Positions 41,531-51,105 of a DNA stretch of 64,000 nt are shown one piece after another. The position numbers and the translations under genes are program-made. The notes under the pieces were generated by a model. The model saw only the letters and a program-made list of their open reading frames with translations, had not been told where the DNA came from and searched no databases. This stretch comes from Ruegeria faecimaris (lineage in GTDB: Bacteria > Pseudomonadota > Alphaproteobacteria > Rhodobacterales > Rhodobacteraceae), in NCBI RefSeq assembly GCF_900182615.1, contig NZ_FXTE01000001.1, forward strand, positions 186,001 to 250,000, read 5' to 3'. Within the stretch, counting starts at the first letter, position 1. Every line of letters starts with the position of its first letter.

Positions 41531-42417
41531 TGGCTGGTGACAAACAGGCACTGCAGGCCCATCTGCAGAGCGGTCTGACAACGACCTGTCGGTGTTGGGC
41601 GATTACGCGCACAGACGGTGTTCAGTTTGGCTTTACCGACCATGACCTGAAGCTGAGCTTTGAAGGCCTGGACTTCAATGCAAGTTCGGGTCTGACGGCG
41701 GCCGCGATCGAGCAGGCAACGGGGCTGTCCATTGATAACTCGGAAGCAATGGGTGCGTTATCGGATGTCGCAGTAACCGAAGAGGATATCGAATCCGGTC
41801 GCTTCGACGGGGCCGAGGTGCGGGCATGGCTTGTGAACTGGGCCGATCCATCGCAGCGAATGTTGCAGTTCCGCGGATCAATCGGTGAATTGCGACGGGC
41901 AGGTGGGGCTTTTCATGCCGAACTGCGGGGCCTGACAGATAAGTTGAACCGACCTTTGGGCCGGATTTACCAAAAGCCCTGCACAGCCGTGTTGGGCGAC
42001 AAGGCGTGCGGGTTCAACACCGATGCCCCGGGATACTCGGCCGAAGCTGAGATCGTCGGTTTGACGGGTGGCAGTATTTTGCAGCTGCGAGGGGCGGAAA
42101 CTCACCTTGAGGCATGGTTCGAACGTGGGCGGCTCGATGTGCTGACAGGCCGCGCGGCTGGGCTGTGGGGGGCGGTCAAGAAGGACCAAAAGACTGACGA
42201 TGGCCGTTCGATCGTTCTGTGGTCTGCAATCAGCGGAGGATTGGCCGAGGGCGACAAGGTAAGGCTGACCGCGGGTTGTGACAAGCGCATGACGACCTGT
42301 CGTGTGAAGTTCAATAATATCAATAATTTCCAAGGCTTTCCTGACCTGCCTTCCGAAGATTGGGTGATGGCCGTTCCCAAGAACAACGGGGCGAACCGCG
42401 GAGGCAGCAGACGATGA
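41530..42417 (+). CDS. orfg13: GTA g13, baseplate hub protein (DUF2163 / TIGR02218)
   Basis: A 295-residue hub. RCWAITRTDGVQFGFTDHDL, AEVRAWLVNWADPSQRMLQF and the C-terminal FNNINNFQGFPDLPSED are diagnostic. Four cysteines (KPCTAVLGDKACGF and GCDKRMTTC) are placed like a metal or iron-sulfur site, consistent with the cluster-binding hub described for RcGTA. One-base overlap with g12 and ATGA overlap with g14. Confidence 0.94.
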   Translation: MAGDKQALQAHLQSGLTTTCRCWAITRTDGVQFGFTDHDLKLSFEGLDFNASSGLTAAAIEQATGLSIDNSEAMGALSDVAVTEEDIESGRFDGAEVRAWLVNWADPSQRMLQFRGSIGELRRAGGAFHAELRGLTDKLNRPLGRIYQKPCTAVLGDKACGFNTDAPGYSAEAEIVGLTGGSILQLRGAETHLEAWFERGRLDVLTGRAAGLWGAVKKDQKTDDGRSIVLWSAISGGLAEGDKVRLTAGCDKRMTTCRVKFNNINNFQGFPDLPSEDWVMAVPKNNGANRGGSRR

Positions 42418-42860
42418 CCCCGATAAAGCAAAGCATTGTTGATGAGGCCCGAAGCTGGCTTGGTACCCCCTATGTTCATCAAGCTTCTGTCAAAGGGGTC
42501 GGAACAGACTGTCTGGGCCTGCTGCGCGGCGTATGGCGGGCGGTGCTTGGGCACGAACCTGAGGCCGTCCCGATCTATAGCATGGATTGGTCTGAACCAC
42601 AGGGCGAAGAGCGTATGTGGGCCGCAGCACGCCGCCATCTTATCGAGAAAGACCCGGCATGGTTTTCTGTCGGAGACGTGTTGCTGTTTCGTATGCGGGA
42701 AAGTGGCGTTGCCAAGCATTTGGGGATTGTCAGCACCTGTCGAGACATCCCTCGGTTCATTCACGCTTATTCCGGACATGGCGTTGTTGAAAGCGCCCTG
42801 AGCGACCCGTGGCGACGGCGGGTTGTTTCTTGTTTTGAGTTCCCCACGGAGGATATCTAG
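42414..42860 (+). CDS. orfg14: GTA g14, NlpC/P60 cell-wall peptidase
   Basis: A 148-residue tail-tip peptidase expected to open the peptidoglycan of the recipient. The catalytic Cys33 is in GVGTDCLGLLRG and the His at about 102 in VAKHLGIVS. EARSWLGTPYVHQAS is the usual start. The next gene, g15, starts directly after its stop. Confidence 0.94.
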   Translation: MTPIKQSIVDEARSWLGTPYVHQASVKGVGTDCLGLLRGVWRAVLGHEPEAVPIYSMDWSEPQGEERMWAAARRHLIEKDPAWFSVGDVLLFRMRESGVAKHLGIVSTCRDIPRFIHAYSGHGVVESALSDPWRRRVVSCFEFPTEDI

Positions 42861-45800
42861 ATGGCGACGATATTACTGTCTGCGGCGGGTGCCGCTGTTG
42901 GCGGGGCCATTGGCGGGACGGTTGCGGGGCTGTCCACGGCAGTTATCGGCCGTGCCATTGGTGCCACTCTTGGGCGTGTCATCGACCAGCGTTTGATGAG
43001 CCAGTCGGTCATGGGCAGCGGCAGCGAAGTTGTAGAAACGGGCCGATTGGACCGTTTTCGCCTTACTCAGACGGGCGAGGGCGCCGCTGTCGCCAACATC
43101 TTTGGTCGGATGCGTGTCGGGGGGCAGGTTATCTGGGCTTCGGATTTTCTGGAAGCCCGCAGCACCAGCTCTACCACGCAATCGGTTGGGGGTGGCAAGG
43201 GATCCCCCAAGCAGCCCGAGGTTACAACGACCACCAACAGCTACAGCTATTCAGTTTCATTAGCGGTCGCGTTGGGCGCGGGGCAAATATCTGACGTGCC
43301 GCGTGTCTGGGCAGATGGCGAAGAGATTGAGCGCAGCAGTTTGAATATGCGCGTCTATCCTGGCACCGACGATCAGCTGCCCGATCCGTTGATCGAAGCA
43401 ATCGAAGGTAGTGGAAATGTCCCGGCCTATCGTGGCACCGCCTATATTGTGATCGAAGATTTGAAGCTGGGCGCTTTTGGAAACCGCGTCCCGCAGTTCT
43501 CGTTCGAGGTCGTGCGGCAAGAGCAGCCTGGTTTGCCTGATACCGAAAATTCCTTGTCACGTATTGTACGAGGCGTGGCGCTAATGCCTGGGACCGGTGA
43601 ATATGCACTGGCGTCCCAGCAGGTGAATTACACAAAAGGCCGCGGCCGCAGTTGGGCGGCCAATGTGAATTCAACCTCTGGTTTGCCTGATCTCGTGACG
43701 TCCACACAAGCCTTGAAAAGTGAACTTCCGGGCTGTGAAGCCGCCTCTTTGGTTGTGTCCTGGTTCGGAAGTGATCTGCGATGCGGTCAATGCAAGATAC
43801 AACCAAAGGTTCTGCAAAATGGTATCGAAGGCAAAAATATGTCCTGGGGTGTCGCGGGGCTGACAAGGGCAACCGCCCAGATCGTTCGTCAGGAAAATAA
43901 CGAGCCCGTCTATGGCGCGACACCAGCGGACGCATCGGTCATTCAAGCGATCCAACACCTTAAGCAAGAGGGGAAGCGGGTCATGTTCTACCCGTTTATC
44001 CTGATGGATCAGATCGGTGGAAACGGATTGCCCGATCCGTGGTCAGACGCCAGCGATCAGCCCCACCTTCCCTGGCGCGGTCGCATCACCCTGAGCGTTG
44101 CGCCTGGGCGGGACGGGTCTCCGGACCAGATGGCTGAGGCCGATGTTCAGGTGTCCGATTTCTTTGGTCAGGCGCGAGCGGATGATTTTGTTATCGGAAA
44201 CGGCACGGTTTCCTATTCTGGCCCGCAGGAATGGGGGTTGTGCCGATTTATTCTTCACTACGCTGCCTTGTGTAAGGCGGCAGGTGGGGTGGACTCCTTC
44301 TGTATCAGTTCGGAAATGCGTGGTCTTACCCAGATTCGTGGCCTAAACGGATTTCCGGCCGTTGAGCAGCTGCGCGTTTTGGCAGGGCAAGTGCGTAGTA
44401 TTCTGGGGCCAGACACAAAGATCGGTTATGCGGCGGACTGGAGCGAGTATTTCGGCTACCAGCCAAATGATGGCAGTGGGGATCGCTACTTCCACCTCGA
44501 TCCGCTTTGGGCGGATGACAACATAGATTTCGTCGGTATCGACAACTACATGCCTCTGTCCGACTGGCGGGACGGTGAAGATCACGTGGATGCGGATGCC
44601 GGCGCAAAATCCATCTACGATCTTTCCTATCTGCTTGGGAACATCGAAGGTGGCGAAGGCTATGACTGGTATTATGCCTCGCCCGAAGAAGAGGCGGCAC
44701 AAATCCGCACACCGATCGAAGACGGCACCCATAACGAGCCGTGGATCTGGCGTTATAAGGACGTTCGCAACTGGTGGTCACAACCGCATCACGAGCGAAT
44801 CAATGGTGTGCGCAGCGATAACCCGACTCTTTGGTTGCCAGAGTCCAAGCCAATCTGGTTCACTGAGCTCGGTTGTGCGGCAGTAGACAAAGGCACCAAT
44901 CAGCCCAACAAGTTTCTGGATCCTAAATCTTCAGAATCCGGGTTGCCGAAATATTCAAACGGGTTTCGGGACGACTTTCTGCAGGCGCAATACCTCAGGG
45001 CGGTCCTTGGCTATTGGTCGGACGCAGATATCAATCCAGTTTCATCCAGCTATGGTGGCCCGATGGTGGACGTGTCCAATGCCTATGTCTGGGCGTGGGA
45101 TGCGCGGCCCTATCCGACCTTTCCAAACCTGCGCAGCCAATGGAGCGATGGGGCAAACTATGCCCGCGGCCATTGGCTTAATGGGCGTTCCGGCTCACGA
45201 ACGCTGGCCTCTGTTGTGACCGAACTTTGCCATGCAGCCGGCGTTACCGAGATTGATGTCTCGGGTCTTTACGGTACCGTTCAGGGCTATGCGGTTGAAC
45301 AGGTTTCGGATGCCCGTTCGGCATTGCAACCGCTCATGCTGCGGTATGGTTTCGATGCGCTTGAACGCGAAGGAAAGCTGATCTTTCAGATGCGGGATGG
45401 CGCACGTGCCCTGACCCTGAATGAAGAGCAGTTGGCCATCACTTCGGACATTGACGGACACGTGGAATATCGTCGCGAGGCTGAGGCGGAAATATCTGGC
45501 CGTGTCAGGCTGCGCTTTGTTCAGTCTGATGCTGACCATGAAATATCCTCGGAAGAGGCTGTGTTGCCTGATGATGAAACCCATTCGGTATCGGTAAATG
45601 AGATGCCGTTGTCCATGACGCGGGCCGAGGGGCGTCAAACGGTGGAACGCTGGCTGAGTGAGGCGCGTGTCTCGCGTGAAACGGCCAGGTTTGCATTACC
45701 GCCTTCGCATTTGAATGTCGGGGCAGGGGATGTTGTGCGGCTGGTCAGTGGTGGGCAGGACGCGCGCTATCGCATTGACAGGCTTGAACAGGCCGAAATG

Positions 45801-46823
45801 CAACTGGCCGAGGCTGTCAGGATCGAACCCGGCGTTTACACACCGCCAGATGCCCCCGCTGATGAAGTTACAGCGAAGCCATTTGTCGCTCCGGTGCCGG
45901 TGCTGCCGGTATTCTTGGACCTGCCTCAGATCCCCGGTTCCGAAGTGCCGCATGCGCCATATCTTGCGGTTGCAGCAGACCCTTGGCCAGGAAGCGTTGC
46001 GGTGTATGCCGCATCAAGCGATGAGGATTACGCGTTGCATCAGGTGATTACAGGGCAGGCCATAATAGGCTTCACCGAAAGCCCGATGCGAAGGGCCAGT
46101 GCCGGACTTTGGGACGAGGGCGATGCCTTGCAGGTCAATCTGGTAGATGGCGTCCTGGAGTCCCGTCCACGGTCTGCCTTGTTAAACGGCGCAAATCTTG
46201 CAGCGATTGGCGACGGAACGCCCGGCAATTGGGAGGTGTTCCAGTTCGCGGATGCTGCTCTGCAAGAGGAAGGTGTCTATACCCTATCCGGGCGGCTGCG
46301 CGGTCAGCTGGGGACAGATGCAATCATGCCCGATCTCTGGCCCGAAGGATCAATGTTCGTGTTGTTGGACGAACGTGTCTTCCAGACAGGGTTGTTGCGG
46401 TCGGAACGTGGCCTGACCAAACATTATCGCATTGGCCCTGCAACCAGAGGGTATGAAGATCCCTCTTACGAGCATCTGGTCGAGGCCTTTGAAGGCAATG
46501 GTTTGCGGCCCTATGCCCCCTCTCATCTTCGCGTGCAGCAATCCAGCTCGAGGGACGTGTTCTCATGGGTGCGGCGGACACGTCTGGATGGCGATGACTG
46601 GTCCGGGCTGGATGTGCCGTTGAATGAAGAAACCGAAGCCTACCTTGTTCAGGTCCGGCAGAATGGTAGCCTGATCCGCGAAGAGGTCGTTGCCCAGCCG
46701 GATTGGCACTATACGTCATCCATGAAGGCCACGGATACTGTTACAGGGTCTTATGAGGTGTCGGTTTCGCAGATATCTGCGGCTTACGGACCCGGATTGC
46801 CTGTCAGGCTGCAGGTCGGATAG
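42861..46823 (+). CDS. orfg15: GTA g15, baseplate megatron (host-specificity) protein
   Basis: A 1320-residue protein, the largest of the cluster. It begins with a Gly/Ala-rich hydrophobic segment (LLSAAGAAVGGAIGGTVAGL) that may insert in the recipient membrane. A GTA-TIM-barrel glycosidase-like domain follows (about 430-720: RGLTQIRGLNGFPAVEQLRV, DYMGIDNY-like VGIDNYMPLSDWRDG, IWFTELGCAAVDKGTNQPNK). A phage tail-3 domain and C-terminal beta domains end the chain. It is thought to pass DNA through the outer membrane and to contact the peptidoglycan. The frame is intact and the length is normal for GTA g15. Confidence 0.95.
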   Translation: MATILLSAAGAAVGGAIGGTVAGLSTAVIGRAIGATLGRVIDQRLMSQSVMGSGSEVVETGRLDRFRLTQTGEGAAVANIFGRMRVGGQVIWASDFLEARSTSSTTQSVGGGKGSPKQPEVTTTTNSYSYSVSLAVALGAGQISDVPRVWADGEEIERSSLNMRVYPGTDDQLPDPLIEAIEGSGNVPAYRGTAYIVIEDLKLGAFGNRVPQFSFEVVRQEQPGLPDTENSLSRIVRGVALMPGTGEYALASQQVNYTKGRGRSWAANVNSTSGLPDLVTSTQALKSELPGCEAASLVVSWFGSDLRCGQCKIQPKVLQNGIEGKNMSWGVAGLTRATAQIVRQENNEPVYGATPADASVIQAIQHLKQEGKRVMFYPFILMDQIGGNGLPDPWSDASDQPHLPWRGRITLSVAPGRDGSPDQMAEADVQVSDFFGQARADDFVIGNGTVSYSGPQEWGLCRFILHYAALCKAAGGVDSFCISSEMRGLTQIRGLNGFPAVEQLRVLAGQVRSILGPDTKIGYAADWSEYFGYQPNDGSGDRYFHLDPLWADDNIDFVGIDNYMPLSDWRDGEDHVDADAGAKSIYDLSYLLGNIEGGEGYDWYYASPEEEAAQIRTPIEDGTHNEPWIWRYKDVRNWWSQPHHERINGVRSDNPTLWLPESKPIWFTELGCAAVDKGTNQPNKFLDPKSSESGLPKYSNGFRDDFLQAQYLRAVLGYWSDADINPVSSSYGGPMVDVSNAYVWAWDARPYPTFPNLRSQWSDGANYARGHWLNGRSGSRTLASVVTELCHAAGVTEIDVSGLYGTVQGYAVEQVSDARSALQPLMLRYGFDALEREGKLIFQMRDGARALTLNEEQLAITSDIDGHVEYRREAEAEISGRVRLRFVQSDADHEISSEEAVLPDDETHSVSVNEMPLSMTRAEGRQTVERWLSEARVSRETARFALPPSHLNVGAGDVVRLVSGGQDARYRIDRLEQAEMQLAEAVRIEPGVYTPPDAPADEVTAKPFVAPVPVLPVFLDLPQIPGSEVPHAPYLAVAADPWPGSVAVYAASSDEDYALHQVITGQAIIGFTESPMRRASAGLWDEGDALQVNLVDGVLESRPRSALLNGANLAAIGDGTPGNWEVFQFADAALQEEGVYTLSGRLRGQLGTDAIMPDLWPEGSMFVLLDERVFQTGLLRSERGLTKHYRIGPATRGYEDPSYEHLVEAFEGNGLRPYAPSHLRVQQSSSRDVFSWVRRTRLDGDDWSGLDVPLNEETEAYLVQVRQNGSLIREEVVAQPDWHYTSSMKATDTVTGSYEVSVSQISAAYGPGLPVRLQVG

Positions 46824-46828
46824 GCGCG

Positions 46829-47125
46829 GTGCGGCCCGTATTGCACGGAGATGTCAGCGCGGCGGCGCGTGTTTTGTTGAACGCGCCGCCCGATCAGCGT
46901 GACCGTTTATGCCGACGTATGATTGCCGAAGCTGAAACGGCTGACGGCCATGTAAGTAAAACAGGGCGGCTACACCCGTTGTTCGGCAACGGTTCGTTAA
47001 TGGCTGCGGCGCGAAACCGGCGCCTTGCCGCCGAACCCTCATTCGATGATCTGCAGTATTGCCGGTGTTTTGAGACGGTGCTGCGTCATTTGATCCGGTT
47101 CCGCATTAACCAGAAGCACAGCTGA
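46829..47125 (+). CDS. Small conserved-looking protein after GTA g15
   Basis: A 98-residue protein with GTG start, five bases after the g15 stop, so it is probably the last gene of the GTA transcript. It is rich in Arg and Ala (SAAARVLLNAPPDQRDRLCR, TGRLHPLFGNGSLMAAA, CRCFETVLRHLIRFR), looks helical, and has no membrane segment. I do not recognise a function; a similar small gene closing GTA clusters in other roseobacters is possible. Its end overlaps by 20 bases the end of the convergent DksA-like gene. Confidence 0.7.
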   Translation: MRPVLHGDVSAAARVLLNAPPDQRDRLCRRMIAEAETADGHVSKTGRLHPLFGNGSLMAAARNRRLAAEPSFDDLQYCRCFETVLRHLIRFRINQKHS

Positions 47126-47444
47126 CACATCTGGTTGCGGCGAGGTCCAATTCAAGTCGGCCATTTGGAATCGGCTCGCCGCAATCTTCGCAGAAACCGT
47201 ATTCTTGACTTTCAATCCGCTTCAGCGCGGCCAAAAGGCGTCGGTATTTCAGGTCCCGATTGACTTGGTGCGCCTTGGCCATGGCCTGGTTCTGTAGCGC
47301 ATCCATCCGGCTCAGACGACCGATAGATTGTTGATCCAGTTCAACAACAGATTGCGCATCTTTCCCGGCCTGCGACTGGCGCTCCAATTCGTCCATCCTG
47401 GCACGGATTTTCTCGTTGATTTGCTTCAGGTCAGCCTCATTCAT
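47106..47444 (-). CDS. DksA/TraR-type zinc-finger protein
   Basis: A 112-residue member of the DksA/TraR family, which binds RNA polymerase in its secondary channel. A coiled-coil N-terminal half (QINEKIRARMDELERQ, then VELDQQSIGRLSRMDALQNQ) leads to a four-cysteine zinc finger, CEDCGEPIPNGRLELDL followed by CVSC. The coiled-coil tip DALQNQA differs from the DxxDxA of true DksA, so this is a shorter relative. The start ATG at 47444 is preferred to the GTG at 47465. It ends within the small gene after g15. Confidence 0.9.
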   Translation of the reverse strand: MNEADLKQINEKIRARMDELERQSQAGKDAQSVVELDQQSIGRLSRMDALQNQAMAKAHQVNRDLKYRRLLAALKRIESQEYGFCEDCGEPIPNGRLELDLAATRCVSCASG

Positions 47445-47528
47445 TTTCGTTGCTTTGCCGATCACGGGTTTGCGTTTGGCCTTTTAGCCACTAAATGGCA
47501 TTCTAGGCGCAGCAAAGGATCAAAAGCC

Positions 47529-48338
47529 ATGTTGGAAAAGCGCAGTCATGTCACACCTGTAGATCCCGTTTGGGATCGCATCACGACCGAGGCTCAGGCA
47601 GCGGTCGAGAATGAACCACTGATGGGTGGATTGGTGCACGCCTGTATTCTGCATCATCGCAGCCTGACCAGAGCATTGTCCTATCGCGTTTCCGCTAAAC
47701 TATGCTCGAACGAAATGTCGATGATGGTTCTGCGCGAGATCGTGGACGAAGCTTATGCTGACGATCCCCATTTGATTGAGGCCGCCCGCGCAGACCTGAT
47801 GGCGGTCTACGAGAGGGACCCGGCCTGCCACCGTCTTCTGCAACCGATTCTGTATTTCAAGGGTTATCAAGCGATGCAGGCCTACCGCGTCGCCCATTGG
47901 CTATGGCTCAAGGGGCGATATGATCTGGCCTATTTCTTCCAGATGCGGTCCTCCGAAATCTTCGGCATCGACATTCACCCGGCTGCCAAAATCGGTAAGG
48001 GGATCATGATCGACCATGCTCATTCCATCGTGATCGGTGAAACGGCCATCGTTGGCGACAATGTTTCGATGTTGCATTCGGTCACGCTGGGCGGGACCGG
48101 AAAAGAAGAGGAGCAACGTCACCCCAAGATTGGTGATGGCGTTTTGATCGGCGCCGGCGCCAAAGTCTTGGGCAATATCAAAGTGGGCCATTGTAGCCGG
48201 ATTGCCGCCGGTTCGGTGGTGCTGCAAGAGGTGCCACCATGCAAAACTGTTGCCGGTATTCCGGCCAAGATCGTCGGTGAAGCAGGATGTGACCAGCCCT
48301 CGATCTCGATGGATCATATGCTGGGCAAAGATCACTAG
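47529..48338 (+). CDS. cysE: Serine O-acetyltransferase
   Basis: CysE acetylates serine, the first step of cysteine synthesis. 269 residues: an N-terminal helical domain (VWDRITTEAQAAVENEPLMG) and a left-handed beta helix of hexapeptide repeats with the active-site MIDHAHSIVIGETAIVGDNV (catalytic His and Asp) and the acetyl-CoA loop SVTLGGTGKE. The C-terminal tail ends after DQPSISMDH and lacks the usual terminal Ile that docks into cysteine synthase (it ends GKDH). Divergent from the DksA-like gene; a terminator follows. Confidence 0.95.
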   Translation: MLEKRSHVTPVDPVWDRITTEAQAAVENEPLMGGLVHACILHHRSLTRALSYRVSAKLCSNEMSMMVLREIVDEAYADDPHLIEAARADLMAVYERDPACHRLLQPILYFKGYQAMQAYRVAHWLWLKGRYDLAYFFQMRSSEIFGIDIHPAAKIGKGIMIDHAHSIVIGETAIVGDNVSMLHSVTLGGTGKEEEQRHPKIGDGVLIGAGAKVLGNIKVGHCSRIAAGSVVLQEVPPCKTVAGIPAKIVGEAGCDQPSISMDHMLGKDH

Positions 48339-48357
48339 ATCTGAAGGTTCTTAAAGA

Positions 48358-48390
48358 AAAAGGCCGCCCAGTAGAGGGCGGCCTTTTTTT
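48358..48390. terminator. Bidirectional terminator between cysE and pdhC
   Basis: AAGGCCGCCC (48360-48369) pairs with GGGCGGCCTT (48376-48385), with T-tracts on both strands. Confidence 0.92.
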
Positions 48391-48399
48391 AGCCAGATA

Positions 48400-49704
48400 T
48401 CAGGCTAGCATGACCATCGGGTTTTCCAGATTGTCGACGATCGCCTGCAGCAGCTGCGCACCGAGGGCACCGTCGATGACCCGGTGATCGACCGACATCG
48501 TAACCGACATGACTGTTGCAACCGTCAGTTCGCCATCGTCACCAACAACTGGTTTCTTTGCGCCAGTGCCGACGGCCAGAATGCCCGCATGCGGTGGGTT
48601 CACGATAGCGTCGAAATTGTCGATGCCGAACATGCCCAGGTTCGAGACCGCAAATGTGCCGCCCTGATACTCATGCGGGGCCAGCTTGCGTTCGCGGGCA
48701 CGGGCAGCCAGGTCCTTCATCTCGGTTGAAAGCGCTGACAGCGACTTGGTGTCGGCGTTTTGCAGGACCGGCGTGAACAGGCCACCTTCGATCGCGACGG
48801 CAACGGCCACGTCCGAGGGTTTCAGCTGCAGAACCCGATCTCCCGCCCAGACGGCGTTGCATTCGGGCACCTGTTGCAGCGCATTGGCCAGGGCCTTGAT
48901 GATGAAGTCATTGACGCTGAGTTTGACGCCGCGGGCCTCAAGTTGCTTATTCAACTGACCGCGGAATTTCAGCAGTGCATCCAGCTTGATATCCCGGCGT
49001 AGATAGAAATGCGGGATTGTTTGTTTGGCCTCGGTCAAGCGCGCGGCGATGGTTTTGCGCATCCCGTCCAGCTTAACCTCTTCGTAATCGCGGGATTCGT
49101 ACATCCGCATGACCATATCCGTCGAGGGGCCGGTTGGCGCGGCTGTGGAGGCTGGTGCTAATGCGGCCTGTACAGGGGCAGCCGCCACAGCAGGGGCTGC
49201 GGTTGCGCTTTCGACATCCGCCTTGACGATACGCCCATGTGGGCCGGATCCACTGATTTGCGCTAGGTCGAGACCTTTTTGCGCAGCGATGCGACGAGCC
49301 AGGGGCGAGGCGAAGATACGACCGCCATCTGCCTTGACCGGCGCTGCCGGGGCGGGGACGGGCGCTTCGGACGCCGCTGGAGCGGAGGCCTCGTTGCCCG
49401 TGGCGGCTGGCGCCGCCGCCGGAGCCGCTGCAGGCGTTGCACTGATATCATCAGCGCTTTCGCCTTCTTCCAGCAAAACCGCGATGGCGGTGTTGACCTT
49501 GACCCCTTCGGTTCCTTCAGGGATCAGGATTTTGCCGATTGTGCCTTCGTCAACGGCCTCGAACTCCATCGTGGCCTTGTCGGTTTCGATTTCGGCGAGC
49601 AGATCTCCGGAGGAGACTGTGTCGCCCTCTTTGACCAGCCATTTGGCAAGCGTGCCTTCCTCCATGGTCGGCGACAGGGCGGGCATCAGAATTTCGGTGG
49701 GCAT
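48400..49704 (-). CDS. pdhC: Pyruvate dehydrogenase E2, dihydrolipoamide acetyltransferase
   Basis: The core of the pyruvate dehydrogenase complex. 434 residues: one lipoyl domain (lipoyl Lys in ETDKATMEF, about residue 44), an Ala/Pro linker, the E1/E3-binding domain [20 protein letters not shown], a second linker, and the catalytic domain with the His/Asp motif [16 protein letters not shown]. Its lipoyl domain is nearly identical to that on E1-beta in the next gene. Third gene of pdhA-pdhB-pdhC; 15 bases after pdhB. The E3 gene is not next to it in this window. Confidence 0.97.
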   Translation of the reverse strand: MPTEILMPALSPTMEEGTLAKWLVKEGDTVSSGDLLAEIETDKATMEFEAVDEGTIGKILIPEGTEGVKVNTAIAVLLEEGESADDISATPAAAPAAAPAATGNEASAPAASEAPVPAPAAPVKADGGRIFASPLARRIAAQKGLDLAQISGSGPHGRIVKADVESATAAPAVAAAPVQAALAPASTAAPTGPSTDMVMRMYESRDYEEVKLDGMRKTIAARLTEAKQTIPHFYLRRDIKLDALLKFRGQLNKQLEARGVKLSVNDFIIKALANALQQVPECNAVWAGDRVLQLKPSDVAVAVAIEGGLFTPVLQNADTKSLSALSTEMKDLAARARERKLAPHEYQGGTFAVSNLGMFGIDNFDAIVNPPHAGILAVGTGAKKPVVGDDGELTVATVMSVTMSVDHRVIDGALGAQLLQAIVDNLENPMVMLA

Positions 49705-49719
49705 CTGTCTGTTGCTCCC

Positions 49720-51090
49720 TTACCGGTAGGTCACTTGTTTGACGGCTGCGATCACCTCGTCGGTGGTCACCAGCGCCAGTTTTTCGAGGTTCGCTGCGTA
49801 GGGCATCGGAACATCCTTGCCGGTGCAGTTGATGACAGGCGCGTCGAGGTAATCAAACGCTTCCTGCATCACCACCGATGAAATGTAGCTGCCGACCGAG
49901 CCTTGCGGCCAGCCTTCTTCGACGGTCACAAGACGGTTGGTTTTCATCACCGAATTGATGATTGCGCCTGTGTCCATCGGGCGGATGGTGCGCAGGTCGA
50001 TCACTTCGGCGCTGATGCCGTCCTCGGCCAGTTTATCGGCGGCTTCCAGTGCGAACTGCATGCCGATCCCAAAGCTGACGATGGTCACGTCTGTGCCCTC
50101 GCGCCAGATGCGGGCCTTGCCCAACGGAATGCTCAGGTCATCCACCTGCGGTACTTCGAATGAACGACCATAGAGGATTTCGTTTTCAAGGAAGATCACC
50201 GGGTTCGGGTCACGGATCGCGGATTTCAGCAAGCCTTTGGCGTCGGCCGCTGAATAGGGCATGACGACCTTGAGGCCGGGGATCTGCATATACCAGGCTG
50301 CATAGTCCTGGCTGTGCTGGGCTGCCACGCGGGCGGCGGCACCGTTCGGACCCCGGAACACGATGGGACAGCCCATCTGACCGCCGGACATATAGAGCGT
50401 TTTCGCGGCCGAGTTGATGATCTGGTCAATCGCCTGCATGGCGAAGTTGAAGGTCATGAACTCGACAATCGGTTTCAACCCGCCAAAGGCCGAACCAACT
50501 GCGATCCCGGCAAAACCATGTTCGGTGATCGGGGTGTCGATTACGCGCTTGGCGCCAAACTCATCCAGCAAACCTTGCGAGATTTTATAAGCGCCCTGAT
50601 ATTCGGCGACTTCTTCACCCATCAGGTAGACGTCACCGTCATTGCGCATTTCTTCGGCCATGGCGTCGCGCAGGGCTTCACGCACGGTTTCAGATTTCAT
50701 CTCGGCATCAGCTGGCCAATCTGGGGACAGATCTACCTTAGGTGCGGCTGGGGCAGAGACAGGAGCAGGGGCCTCAACCGCAGCAGGGGCGGCTTCGGTC
50801 GTCGCTGCGGCTGTGGGTGCAGCCGCAGGCAGGGCGGAGGCGTCTTCGCCTTCTTCGACGAGGATGGCGATAGGGGTATTTACTTTGACCCCTTCGGTGC
50901 CTTCAGCGATCAGGATCTTGCCCATGATCCCTTCATCAACGGCTTCAAACTCCATCGTGGCCTTATCTGTTTCGATTTCGGCCATGATATCGCCGCTTGA
51001 TACGGTGTCGCCTTCCTTGACCAGCCATTTGGCCAGGGTGCCCTCTTCCATCGTGGGGGAAAGGGCGGGCATGAGAATTTCGGTTGCCAT
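49720..51090 (-). CDS. pdhB: Pyruvate dehydrogenase E1 beta with N-terminal lipoyl domain
   Basis: 456 residues, about 130 more than a bare E1 beta. Residues 1-80 are a lipoyl domain ([17 protein letters not shown], Lys in ETDKATMEF), then an Ala/Pro/Glu-rich linker to about 130, then the transketolase-like E1 beta with [36 protein letters not shown] and LRTIRPMD. A lipoylated E1 beta is a known alphaproteobacterial trait. Middle gene of the operon, 15 bases after pdhA. Confidence 0.97.
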   Translation of the reverse strand: MATEILMPALSPTMEEGTLAKWLVKEGDTVSSGDIMAEIETDKATMEFEAVDEGIMGKILIAEGTEGVKVNTPIAILVEEGEDASALPAAAPTAAATTEAAPAAVEAPAPVSAPAAPKVDLSPDWPADAEMKSETVREALRDAMAEEMRNDGDVYLMGEEVAEYQGAYKISQGLLDEFGAKRVIDTPITEHGFAGIAVGSAFGGLKPIVEFMTFNFAMQAIDQIINSAAKTLYMSGGQMGCPIVFRGPNGAAARVAAQHSQDYAAWYMQIPGLKVVMPYSAADAKGLLKSAIRDPNPVIFLENEILYGRSFEVPQVDDLSIPLGKARIWREGTDVTIVSFGIGMQFALEAADKLAEDGISAEVIDLRTIRPMDTGAIINSVMKTNRLVTVEEGWPQGSVGSYISSVVMQEAFDYLDAPVINCTGKDVPMPYAANLEKLALVTTDEVIAAVKQVTYR

Positions 51091-51105
51091 GTCTTAATCG
51101 TCCTC

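Larger units (their letters stand above)
31867..46823 (+). mobile_element. Gene transfer agent structural cluster, R. capsulatus type
   Basis: The genes run in the order known for RcGTA, g1 to g15, all on the plus strand, with intact frames and mostly ATGA or short overlaps. They encode terminase, portal, protease, capsid, connectors, tail and a cell-wall peptidase. There is no integrase, replication, repressor or lysis gene and no attachment site was seen at either end, which separates it from a prophage. In R. capsulatus the activator, head spikes and lysis genes are elsewhere in the genome. A methyltransferase gene interrupts the cluster after g2. Confidence 0.95.

Noticed and set aside
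40532-41581. 349-residue open frame antisense to g11 and g12
   Set aside because: It crosses two genuine GTA genes, is rich in His/Arg typical of shadow frames, and has no homology.
31867-46823. Reading the phage-like genes as an ordinary prophage
   Set aside because: No integrase, repressor, replication or lysis genes and no flanking attachment repeats were seen, and the gene order matches GTA exactly.
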